In this document: positions 20,001-29,317 of the stretch, piece after piece
Numbering within the stretch: position 1 is the stretch's first letter
Layout of the letters: the number at the start of each line of letters is the position of its first letter
DNA from: Sophora flavescens
Lineage: Eukaryota > Streptophyta > Magnoliopsida > Fabales > Fabaceae
DNA: 64,000 bases
Reading direction: 5' to 3'
Assembly: GCA_030762895.1 (NCBI GenBank)
Contig: JAUPTC010000230.1
Location: 1 to 64,000 of the forward strand
Made by a program: the position numbers and the translations under genes
The notes under the pieces: generated by a model
The model's input: the letters and a program-made list of their open reading frames with translations, nothing else
What the model was told of the DNA's origin: nothing
Databases searched by the model: none

Positions 20001-22811
20001 TAGGGTTAGGCCAGGATTAATAAGCATAAATAGCAGTTTACAGCCGTACAAGCCAGAGAGAGACGAAAATTAGACAACTTTTATAATCATTGTTTTTACT
20101 TTTACATTATTGGGCTTAATTGCTAAACATTGTTAATTTTCGGATTTTTCACTCATCCTGACCTTGTTGCCTTGCGCAGAGCATAACTAGAGCTACAGAT
20201 ATCGGATTTTGGTGATCTTCTTTGTCCCTAGATAGATAAGGAAGAGACCTATAATTTCTGGTTTCACAAGAATTGTCAAATTAGGCCAAAATCAAGGCTA
20301 AATTGGGTCCAATGTTCTCTGGCACGGATCAATGCGCAGTCCATGATATTCCTTCACTTAAATGGGGCTAACTTACTCATCTGAAGCCCAATTAAGGCAT
20401 ATGATACCTTGTTGGAAAGCTTATTCAGAGGCCCTTAATTTGGTCTAGGATTAGGTCAGGATTAATAAGCATAACTAGCAGTTTACAGCCACACAAGCCA
20501 GAGAGACGGAAATCAGACAACTTTTACAATTATTGTTTTTGCTTTTACATTATTGGTCTTAAATGGGCATAATTGCTAAACATTGTTAATTTTCAGATTT
20601 TTCACTCATCCTGACCTTATGGCCTTACGCATAGCAAAACTAAAGCCACAGATATCGGATTTTGGTGATCTTACGGTCCCTAGAAAGATAAGGAAGAGAC
20701 CTACAATTTCAGGTTTCACAAGAACTATCAAATTAAACCAAAATCAAGGATAAATTGGGTTCCGAGTTCTCTGGCACGGTTCAGTGCACAGTCCATGATG
20801 TTCCTTCACTTAAATGGGCCTAACTTACTCATCTTATGCCCAATTAAAGCATATGATACCTTGTTGGAAAGCTTATTCAGAGGCCCTTAATTTGGTCTAG
20901 GGTTAGGTCAGGATTAATAAGCAAAAATAGCAGTTTACAGCCGCACAAGACAGAGAGATGGAAATCAGACAACTTTTACAATCATTATTTTTGCTTTTAC
21001 ATTATTGGTCTTAATTGGGCTTAATTGCTAAACTTTGTTAATTTTTGGATTTTTCACTCATCCTGACCTTGTGGCATTACGCACAAGATAACTAAAGTGA
21101 CAGAGATATCGGATTTTGGTGATCCTGCTGTCCCTAGAAAGATAATGAAGAGACCTACAATTTCAGGTTTCACAAGAAATGTCAAAATAGCCCAAAATTA
21201 AGGCAAAATTGGGTCCCGAGTTCTCGGCGCGGATCAACTGCGCAATCCATGATGTTCCTTTACTTAAATGGGGCTAACTTACTCATCAGAAACCCAATTA
21301 AGGCATATGATACCTTGTTGGAAAGCTTATTCAGAGGCCCTTAATTTGGTCTAGGGTTAGGTCAGGATTAATAAGCATAACTAGCAGTTTACAACCGCAC
21401 AAGACAGAGAGACGAAAATCATACAACTTTTACAATCATTATTTTTGCTTTTACAGTATTGGTCTTAATTGGGCTTAATTGCTAAACAATGTTAATTTTC
21501 GGATTTTTCACTCATCCTGACCTTATGGCCTTACGCATAGCATAACTAAAGCGACAGATATCGGATTTTGGTGATCTTGCTGTCCCTAGAAAGATATCGA
21601 AGAGACCTACAATTTCAGGTTTCACAAGAACAGTCAAATTAGGCCAAAATCAAGGCTAAATTGGGTCCCAAGTTTTCTGGCGTGGATCAGTGCGCAATCC
21701 ATGATGTTCCTTCACTTAAATGGGCCTAACTTACTGATCTTAAGCATAATTAAGGCATATGATACCTTGTTGGAAAGCTTATTCAGAAGCCCTTAATTTG
21801 GTCTATGGTTAGGTTAGGATTAATAAGCATAAATAGCAGTTTACAGCAGCACAAACCAGAGAGAGACGAAAATTAGACAACTTTTACAATCATTTTTTTT
21901 GCCTTTACATTATTGGGCTTAATTGCTAAACTTTGTTAAATTTCGGATTTTTCACTCATCCTGACCTTGTTGCCTTGCGCAGAGCATAACTAGAGCTACA
22001 GATATCGGATTTTGGTGATCTTGCTGTCCATAGAAAGATAAGGAAGAGACTTATAATTTCAGGTTTCACAAGAATTGTCAATTTAGGCCAAAATAAAGGA
22101 TAAATTGGGTCCAATGTTTTTCAGCGTGGATCAATGCGCAGTCCATGATATTCCTTCACTTAAAAATGGGCCTAACTTACTCATCTGAAGCCCAATTAAG
22201 GCATATGATACCATGTTGGAATGCTTATTCAGAGACCCTTAATTTGGTCTAGGTTTAGGTCAGGATTAATAGGAATAAATAGCAGTTTTCAGCCGCACAA
22301 GCCAGATAGACGGAAATCGGACAAGTTTTACAATCATTGTTTTTGCTTTTACATTATTGGTCTTAATTGGGCTGAATTGCCAAACATTGTTAATTGTCGG
22401 ATTTTTCACTCGTCCTGACCTTATTGCCTTATGCATGGCATAACTAGAGCTACATATATCGGATTTTGGTGATCTTGCTGTCCCTAGAAAGATAAGGAAG
22501 AGACCTACAATTTCAGGTTCCACAAGAATTGTCAAATTAGGCCAAAATCAAGGCTAAATTGGGTCCCAAGTTCTCTCGGCACGGATCGAGTGCATAGTCC
22601 ATGATGTTCCTTCACATAAATTGGCCTAACTTACTTATCTTAAGCCCAATTAAGGCATATGATACCTTGTTGGAAAGATTATTCAGAGGCCCTTAATTTG
22701 GTCTAGGGTTAGGTCAGGATTCATAAGCATAAATAGCAGTTTACAGACGCACAATCCAGAAAGAGACTGAAGTTAGAAAACTTTTACAATCATTGTTTTT
22801 GCTTTTACATT
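17013..22811 (+). repeat. 444-bp satellite array, third segment
   Basis: About 13 monomers run between the solo LTR and CACTA-2, in unbroken phase. The first continues the monomer split by the LTR. Several monomers carry the variant landmark CTTATGGCCTTACGCATAGC with AACTAAAGCGACAG (about 17,050, 20,610 and 21,520). No gene is seen; open frames in this stretch are satellite by-products. Confidence 0.96.
17951..19286 (+). repeat. Three nearly identical neighbouring satellite monomers
   Basis: GCGCATAGCATAACTTGAGC recurs at 17,951, 18,398 and 18,842 (spacing 447 and 444). All three monomers share the private variants AGAAGGATAAGG, TCGCAAGAACTG (GCAAGCACTG in the third), GTCCCTGATGTTCC and GAGGCCGTTAATTTGG. 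Neighbouring monomers elsewhere differ far more, so this is a recent local triplication. Confidence 0.9.
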
Positions 22812-22831
22812 TCAGTGCGAGAAAAGGGATT

Positions 22832-23185
22832 CCACATCGGTTATTTTTGTCTTTTCACATCGGTTTTCAAACCGATGTTGAAATGACTGATCCGGTTTAT
22901 TGCCACTTTTCACATCGGTTTTAAAACCGATGTTAATAGTATATTTTTAACAGCGGTTTTGTCTCTAACCGATGTGGAAAATTAATTTGTCAATTGGTAA
23001 CCTATTGGAAATTTCACTTTCCACATCGATTTTGCCAAAACCGATCTGGGAAATTTCACTTTCCACATCGGTTTTCATGAGAACCGATGTGTAAGTGAAA
23101 TTTCCACATCGGTTTTTATAAAAACCGATGTGGAAAGTGAGATTTTCACATCGGTTTTGGAAAAACCGATGTGTAAAGTCTCATT
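22832..23185. repeat. CACTA-2 left subterminal inverted-repeat array
   Basis: At least ten copies of CCACATCGGTTTT and its reverse AAAACCGATGTGG alternate head to head, often separated by TTTCACTTT or GAAATTTC spacers (for example 23,045-23,118). The motif differs completely from that of element 1. Confidence 0.93.
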
Positions 23186-23498
23186 GTTTTTAATTCTGTT
23201 ATTTACATTTCTATCATTCCTTTCCCTATTTCATGTAATGCGGATCAATACCGAGAATAACATACTGTAAATATTCTAAACACAATCACTTTTGTACGAC
23301 AAAAACACAACTAATATATACTAAATTTGTTACGAATAATACATATGTACGTTCAACTACATTCAGACAACAAAGATAATTAGAAACCAAAAAGCTACAT
23401 GATATATTATAGATTTCATATCAAAATACATATGATCAGTCAAAAGTACGCTATAGCTAGTACATGATAAGTTTTTAAACTAACTACATATATACAAA
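23186..23498. other. Non-coding interior of CACTA-2
   Basis: AT-rich sequence lies between the left array and the stop codon of the minus-strand gene. It is the likely 3' untranslated region. No motif could be called with confidence. Confidence 0.5.
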
Positions 23499-23961
23499 CT
23501 ATGGTTGGTACACTTCAAGAAAGAAAGTTGCCCAACGCCTCTTTATGTTGATGATGTCGGAATCAGATAATGGAGTTGGATTGTTGAATATCTGTAAGTT
23601 TAATTGGACAAAAGATTATATCTTTTAAGTAATAAACTAACATAAAACATATAACGAATCTATAACTATTACTTCTAATTGTGTCAATTAACATTTACCT
23701 CGTGCCATCTTTCAGTGATCCTGGAGGAGATAATTTCCAACATCCACTGCATCACATAGTAGCCACATTCCCATGATCCACGTTGTATACGTGACTACGT
23801 ACAAATGAAACCCAATTAGAATATGAGCAATTAAATAGAAATCAATAATTATACCCACTGCATTTGATGTATTTGAACTAATAAATATCTTACGCTAGGA
23901 ATAATCCATCTGATAGCCCTAGTACGCCTTTCACCACGCAACATGTGGTTTGCAGTAATAG
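23499..23961 (-). pseudogene. Ulp1-like (C48) protease exons of CACTA-2
   Basis: Three exon-like blocks on the minus strand have GT/AG borders: about 23,961-23,894, 23,794-23,699 (32 codons) and 23,591-23,499 (30 codons plus TAG). The first two join in phase 0 to give RWIIPS followed by SRIQRGSWECGYYVMQWM. In Ulp1/C48 cysteine proteases a glutamine six residues before the catalytic cysteine forms the oxyanion hole; the Q in RIQRG and the C in ECGYY keep that spacing. The last block ends in RRWATFFLEVYQP. The upstream catalytic His and Asp are not recognisable in the window, so the domain may be partial. Ulp1-like tails are known in several plant DNA transposons; their role is unresolved. Confidence 0.72.
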
Positions 23962-24061
23962 ACCTATCATGACAAAAACATTAATTAAAGTATATCTAAT
24001 AGATTTCAGATAATTAAAACAACTGCATTACTGATTATAAAGTATTTTAATGCTTACGTTT

Positions 24062-24437
24062 CGATGATAAAACACTTGTTTTGCTTGGGATGCCATGATG
24101 AAAGGCTCCTCTTTATTACCTACCTTATTAAGGTCCACCAATTTGAATCATAACTCATCGGTTTGCACACCATTGTTACTGTCGACCCACTGACATTTAA
24201 AAACAGGTACTCTAAACTTCGTGTAATCAACCTCCCATATCTCTTCAATGATTCCAAAGTATGAAACGGATGCCATAACAGGGTTTTTATCTTTCAAACT
24301 AGAGAAATGCATGGACTCAGCGACGACCATAACCCCCTTTGTTTTGCATTGTACTTTTGTCATCCCTGGGACTTTGTATAGAAGGAAAACTTATTGATAT
24401 CGTACCCACTCCAGCATATGACATCAAAGTTAGGCCA
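24062..24437 (-). pseudogene. CACTA-2 DUF4216-like segment
   Basis: The minus-strand frame 24,363-24,148 reads GVMVVAESMHFSSL, YFGIIEEIWEVDYT and VFKCQWVDSNNGVQTDEL. It then meets a TGA where element 1 has glycine (DELGFTLVEL). The same frame continues beyond as FKLVDLNKVGNKEEPFIMAS to about 24,062. Upstream, the junction with FSFYTKSQG near 24,362 is out of frame, and a TAG lies in WLA*WPNFDVICW near 24,436. These are three separate lesions in one domain. Confidence 0.8.
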
Positions 24438-24749
24438 CTATGCTAGCCATTTTAATGTATCAGAAGCAATACCATCCTTTGCAATTTTTTCTTTAAACCA
24501 GTTCAAGAAAGTCTTGCTATGCTTATTCAAACACCATTTTTTATTCATTCTAGGGTAAGTTTCATTGATGATGCTTTTATGCTCACATAAGTATGGTTCA
24601 ACCTCATCAGTGTTATTCAATATATACAAATGAGCTTGAAGCACTTCCTCCCGATCCATGCTCTTAACAGTGATACCTCGTGTACCCTTACCATCATATC
24701 TTCCTTCGTGACGAGACTTCGGAAGCCCTACAGGTTCCGCTTCTGACAT
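24438..24749 (-). pseudogene. CACTA-2 transposase linker segment
   Basis: This 103-residue open segment starts MSEAEPVGLPKSRHEGRYDG and runs through LQAHLYILNNTDEVEPYL to NKHSKTFLNWFKEKI and TLKWLA, then a stop. Element 1 has the same block (LQAHLYVLNNIDCVQPFL). It bridges the DUF4218-like and DUF4216-like regions and is offset in frame from the 625-aa core because of the 1-nt loss near 24,825. Confidence 0.82.
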
Positions 24750-26605
24750 GTAGTCTGTACAAAACTCAATAGCTTCTTCTGCAACATACCTTTCAAAAAT
24801 AGATGCTTCGGGACGGTGTGGATTTTCATATATCCTTTCAAGATCTTCATGTTTCGCTCAACCGGGTACATCCACCTTAAATAAACGGGGCCGCACAATC
24901 TAATCTCCCTCACTAGATGAACAATCAAATGAACCACGATGTCAAAAAATGAAGGTGGAAAATACATCTCCAATTGGCACAATATAATGGCTGCCTCATT
25001 TTCCAAGTCATCCAACTTTTTAGTGTCAATGACCTTGCTACATATAGCATTGAAGAATAAGCATAACCTAGTAATGGCATGTCTGACCTTTTTAGGCAAT
25101 ATGTCACGAATGGCCACCGGTAGTAGTTGTTGCATCAAGACATGACAATCATGAGACTTTAAGCCAACTAATTTGAGATCTTTCATTGAGACAAGTCTTT
25201 TGATATTTGAAGAGTAACCCTGTGGTACTTTGACTCCCCGTAGACATTCACAGAAACTTCTTTTCTCTTTTTTTGATAAAGTATGACATGCTGGGGGCAA
25301 ATAAATCTTCTTATCCCCCACTTTAAGTGGAGCTAACCGCTCTCGTATACCCATCGCAACTAGATCCAGACGAGCATTCACAACATCCTTTGTCTTGCCT
25401 TGAATGTTTAGAAGCGTTCCGATTAAACTGTCACACACATTTTTCTCCACATGCATCACATCAATACAATGTCTTACATCAAGCTTGCACCAATATGGAA
25501 GATCAAAGAAGATTGACCTCTTCTTCCATATTTTCTTCTCGGTAGCCTTCTTCTGGGTCTTCCCATAGATAACATTAGTGTTGTTCACCTTTTCATAAAC
25601 TTGCTCTCCAGTCAAGGCCACCGGAGCAATTTCATTCTCCTGAAGTCCATTGAAAGCTTTTCTCAATCTACGATAAGGATGATTACGTCGGAGAAATCTC
25701 CGATGCCCAAGGTAAACCGTCTTCCTTCCATGCTGCAGTTGATGGTAACATGTGCCTTCTTCACATATTGGACATGCTTTATGCCCCTTAACACTATACC
25801 CACACAGGTTCCCGTATGCTGGAAAGTCATTGATGGTGCAAAATAACATGGCACGCAATCTGAATGTCTCACGGCAATACCCATCGATCACATCAACGCC
25901 TTCATCCCACAACATTCTCGAGTCTTCAATCAAGGGACTCAGATAAACATCAATATCATTTCCTGGCTGTTTAGGACCCGAAATCATCATACTTAACATA
26001 ATGTATTTGCGCTTCATGCACAACCAAGGAGACAGGTTGTAAATTACCAGGAGAACAGGCCATGAACTATGAATACTACTTAAGTTTCCATATGGATTCA
26101 TTCCATCGGTAGCAAGTCCAAGCCTGAGGTTTCTGGGCTCATTACCGAAATCTGGAAACAAACTATCAATTCTCTTCCATTGCAAAGAATCGGCCAGATG
26201 CCGAAGCTGTCCATCACACTTCCTCTCATCTGCATGCCATCTAATGTTCTTTACGTCATTTACATTAGCAAACAATCGCTTGAACCGCGGAATCACGGGA
26301 AGATACCATAACACCTTCGCAGGAGGACCTTTGGTGACCACATCACAACTAGAATCACCATCCTTCACTTTGTAGCGTGATACCCCACACCTGGGGCACT
26401 TGTGCATCTCTTCAAACTCTTTCCTGTACAATATGCAATCATTGGGGCAAGCGTGTATTTTCTTATACTCCATACCCATCGGACACAATATCTTCTTCGC
26501 CTCATAGTTTCGAGATGGCAATGTGTTGCCTTCTGGAAGCATGTCTTTCAACAACTCAAGCAATTCGGTAAAGCTTTTATCGCTACACCCATTTCTCGCC
26601 TTCAC
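24728..26605 (-). pseudogene. CACTA-2 TNP2/Transposase_21 core with DUF4218
   Basis: This open frame of 625 codons is the longest in the window. It begins KARNGCSDKSFTELLELLKD, with a CPRCGVSRYK zinc-like pair near residues 73-82. It then shows the Transposase_21 block: ATDGMNPYGNLSSIHSSWPV, LCMKRKYIMLSMMISGPKQP, LRAMLFCTINDFPAYGNLCG, ACPICEEG and LDVRHCIDVMHVEKNVC. The DUF4218 region follows from about residue 460 (LPVAIRDILPKKVRHAITRL, LEMYFPPSFFDIVVHLIVHL, WMYPVERNMKILKGY). In CACTA elements this protein is the transposase that recognises and cuts the termini. The first codon is GTG within a joined reading frame, not a true start. The last 35 residues are out of frame after a 1-nt loss in an A run near 24,825. 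Confidence 0.92.
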
Positions 26606-27051
26606 ATTGAACAGTTGAACAGTCTTAACACCGCTGACAACCGTGTGAAATTAGTGCACCCCGGATACAAAGCCACTTCCGCATCACTGCACAAAGTATC
26701 ATACACATGTGCGCGCCGAAAAGACTCTTGCCCAACATCACAGATCATGTCCTCTAGTCCATCATCCATTTCCACGTCATCAACTTCCTCTTTATCCGAC
26801 ACCCTCGGCCTGTCTAACGATTCACCATGACATATCCATGTTGTATAACTCTTGCAAATCCCCTCACAAATAAGATGATCACGTATCTCCTCTGCTTCTA
26901 GTCGTCTCTCATTCAAACAGTTAACACAAGGACAATAAAACCTTTCATTACCACTATCAGGAGCATTTGTTTTTGCAAACTGTAGAAAATCTTCCACTCC
27001 ATTCTCATACTCATCACTTGTCCGTCTAGCATTCATCCAACCGCGATCCAT
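26602..27051 (-). pseudogene. CACTA-2 Transpos_assoc-like N-terminus
   Basis: The ATG at 27,051 opens 149 codons: MDRGWMNARRTSDEYENGVE, the cysteine cluster FYCPCVNCLNERR, then IRDHLICEGICKSYTTWICH. An acidic stretch VEMDDGLEDMICDVGQESF and the block LYPGCTNFTRLSAV follow. It reads into the stop after LFNCSM only because CTGTTCAA is duplicated; without the extra 8 bp the frame would run directly into the TNP2 core. It overlaps that core frame by 4 nt. The start is supported by the same position and sequence in element 1. Confidence 0.85.
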
Positions 27052-27539
27052 GACTAAACCAATAACTTCGTACTTAGTCCAACATATTCATCAACCACTT
27101 CTTATGACAGGGTATGGCCCTATCCCATTCGAGAAGAAACTTTTTCAACATTCGGTTAACAGTTAGTCCTTAACTCTCATGCTCATACTCGACAAAATTT
27201 CGGTAGCATTTCCCTTCGGTCTCCAACGTACACTACTTGAATGCGATGACATCCACCACGATAAAGTATGCACCCGGAGAATGAAAGGAAATGTATCAAT
27301 CCGAACTTTCATCAAGTATATAACATTAGAATCAATGAATAACTATTTTAACTGAATTAAGAAAAAGTTTTTTCCCAAACTGTCCAACTTTGGACAATTC
27401 AAGATCCAACACAATGAGCGGTACATTAAGCACATACACGTGTGCTCATTAGTATTGCATCTCAAACGGGAAACTAAGGCTTTACTAATTATGTAGCTTG
27501 CATGAAGATGGGGCTTGAAAAGTGAATAAAATTAGCCAA
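27052..27539. other. CACTA-2 upstream region
   Basis: This non-coding sequence lies just upstream of the minus-strand transposase start and is the expected place for its 5' leader or an intron. I see no clear promoter motif. Confidence 0.4.
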
Positions 27540-28112
27540 ACAGAGCCCATCACGGCCTAGTCTTGAAAGCCATCACAGCCGTGATCGAGTAGAGCTTAAA
27601 AGAAAGAATGGAAAAGTCAGAACTGGTCACGGCCAGCCCGTGATGCCCATCACGGCCGTGACATGTCAGCTGAACCAGACCCTCACAGGCAGAACTGATC
27701 ACGGCCTAGCCGTGATGGTGGTCACGGCCGTGACAGACCAACCAGTGAAGCAACCTCCAAGGCAGAACTTGTCACGGCCTGGCCGTGATGGCCATCACAG
27801 TCGTGACATTCCAACTGAACCAGAAACTCACAGGCAGAACTGATCACGGCCTAGCCGTGATGGTGGTCACGGCCGTGACAGACCAACCAGTGAAGCAACC
27901 TCCTAGGCAGAACCTGTCACGGCCTGGCCGTGATGGCCATCATGGCCGTGACATTCCAACTGAACCAGACCCTCACAGGCAGAACTAATCACGGCCTAGC
28001 CGTGATGGTGGTCACGGCCGTGACAGAACAACCAGTGAAGCAACCTCCAAGGCAGAATCCGTCACGGCCTAGCCGTGACAGGCAGCACGACCGTGATGGG
28101 TGATACCACCAC
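27540..28112. repeat. 145-bp hairpin minisatellite, about four units
   Basis: The unit starts at CAGAACTGATCACGG near 27,693, 27,838 and 27,983 (145-bp spacing), with partial units either side. Each unit holds two half-units of about 72 bp. Each half-unit contains a hairpin such as TCACGGCCTAGCCGTGA or TCACGGCCTGGCCGTGA followed by GTCACGGCCGTGAC. Linkers alternate between GACCAACCAGTGAAGCAACC and CCAACTGAACCAGA. Open frames here are periodic by-products. One unit occurs in element 1 at the same relative place. Confidence 0.93.
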
Positions 28113-28458
28113 TGGAAAAATCCAGTCTTGGAGCAACAGAACAACACATGCAAGTATATTATCCAACCATTTGGAGTCAAAGTTCATAACGTTTCTAAAC
28201 AAGAAACGAATAAATGACTAATCTTGCAAATGGGACTGTTTTTAACAGGGAAAACACACCTTTTTTTTTTGGAAGAATGAAGATCTTGAAGGTTTCTTTG
28301 TGCACCTGTGATGAGCCTGAAAACCAAGAATGAGAGGAAAATGAGGAGTGGTTTCATGTGCCATTCTCAGGCAATGCAACTCCTCCACTGTGAAATTTCC
28401 ATAACCCTCCTTTCACATAATGCTCGAAAAGTAGTAACCCTAAAGGAAGAGAGAGAGG

Positions 28459-28499
<41 letters not shown>

Positions 28500-28885
28500 G
28501 CATATATACCAGAGGGAGGAGGAGGGACGAGCAAAAATGGTGCTCTTCACGCAAACGAGGGTAGCTCGCGGATGGCCGTTCTCAGTGGTTCTTAGTGGTT
28601 CTCTTCCGAAGCAGAAAATGAAGGCTCGCAGTGGTCTTCTTCTTTGTCTATGATTAGGGATTTGCAGAGAGTTAGGGGGAAAGGGAAATCGTTATAGCTG
28701 TGAGAGGGAGAGCTTACCCGAGATAGAGATAGAGAGGTCGAAAAGAGCTCCGGTGGTAGCCGAAAGAGGTGGTTCTCTTTGCAATGTGACTTAGAGATGG
28801 AGAAGCAGTGACAAAGGAATGAAAAACAAATGGAATGGAAGACGGCGCGAAGAGTAGGAGGGAATGAAAATAGAAACTTAGGTTA
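28113..28885. other. CACTA-2 distal upstream region with GA tract
   Basis: This non-coding sequence contains a perfect (AG)n run at 28,464-28,498 within a longer purine-rich stretch from about 28,448. On the minus strand it is a CT microsatellite, comparable with the GA-rich tract of element 1 at 7393-7440. Predicted peptides across it are low complexity and are not called. Confidence 0.6.
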
Positions 28886-29300
28886 TTACACATCGGTTTA
28901 AAAAACCCGATGTGGTTAGTGATTTTTCACATTGGTTTCCTTATAACCGATGTAGAAACTTACAATTTATTTTAAAATTTCATTTTTTTTTAAATTTACT
29001 ACATCAGTTATTGAAAACCGATGTGTAATATTACGGCTGATTAAAAAAATTTTATAATTTGTTTCCCTTTTCCACATCGGTTATTCAAAACCGATGTCTA
29101 ATCTTATGTCTAATAAATTTATTTTTGTTTGGTTTCACTTTTCCACATCGGTTTTTTTAAAACCGATGTTAAATATTTTTATCACATCGGTTTACGCAAT
29201 AAACGATGTTAAAATATTTTAGTTTAATTTCAAAAATGCCACCGCCTCCTATTTCACATCAGTTTTGTTAAAACCGATGTTAAAAAACTGATGTTAAATG
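28886..29300. repeat. CACTA-2 right subterminal inverted-repeat array
   Basis: About twelve copies of CACATCGGTTTT, AAAACCGATGT and variants (ACATTGGTTTCC, ACATCAGTT) lie in alternating orientation up to the right terminus at 29,317. It mirrors the left array. Confidence 0.92.
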
Positions 29301-29317
29301 TATATTTTGCACTAGTG

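Larger units (their letters stand above)
23499..27051 (-). pseudogene. CACTA-2 transposase gene, complete order but broken
   Basis: From the ATG at 27,051 the minus strand carries the full domain order seen in element 1: Transpos_assoc-like, TNP2 core, DUF4218, linker, DUF4216 and Ulp1-like tail to the TAG at 23,499. At least five lesions are visible: an 8-bp tandem duplication (CTGTTCAA twice) near 26,608-26,623 that shifts frame, a 1-nt deletion near 24,825, a TAG near 24,436, a frame change near 24,362 and a TGA near 24,146. The low number of lesions and the 625-codon open core suggest a more recent loss of function than in element 1. Confidence 0.9.
22812..29317. mobile_element. CACTA element 2, about 6506 bp
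   Basis: The right end, read inward, is CACTAGTGCAAAATATAC. The left end reads TCAGTGCGAGAAAAG, apparently the same terminus with its first bases damaged (CACTAGTGC reduced to TCAGTGC). A 3-bp target duplication ATT lies at 22,809-22,811 and 29,318-29,320, and removal restores the normal satellite TTTTACATTATTGGGC. Subterminal arrays of ACATCGGTTTT/AAAACCGATGT flank a minus-strand transposase gene. The gene has a long TNP2 frame but also frameshifts and stops. With a damaged end and a broken gene it should be immobile unless helped in trans. Confidence 0.92.

Noticed and set aside
24925..26830. Plus-strand frames between 24,939 and 26,830, and short minus-strand frames inside the transposase core
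   Set aside because: They overlap the 625-codon TNP2 frame or the N-terminal frame in other phases and lack any domain.
27640..28180. Open frames across the hairpin minisatellite of CACTA-2 (two of 67 residues and one of 63 residues)
   Set aside because: They are periodic translations of the 145-bp tandem repeat on both strands and carry no domain.
28308..28595. A 95-residue frame with a Glu-Arg repeat
   Set aside because: It is produced by the (AG)n microsatellite at 28,464-28,498.
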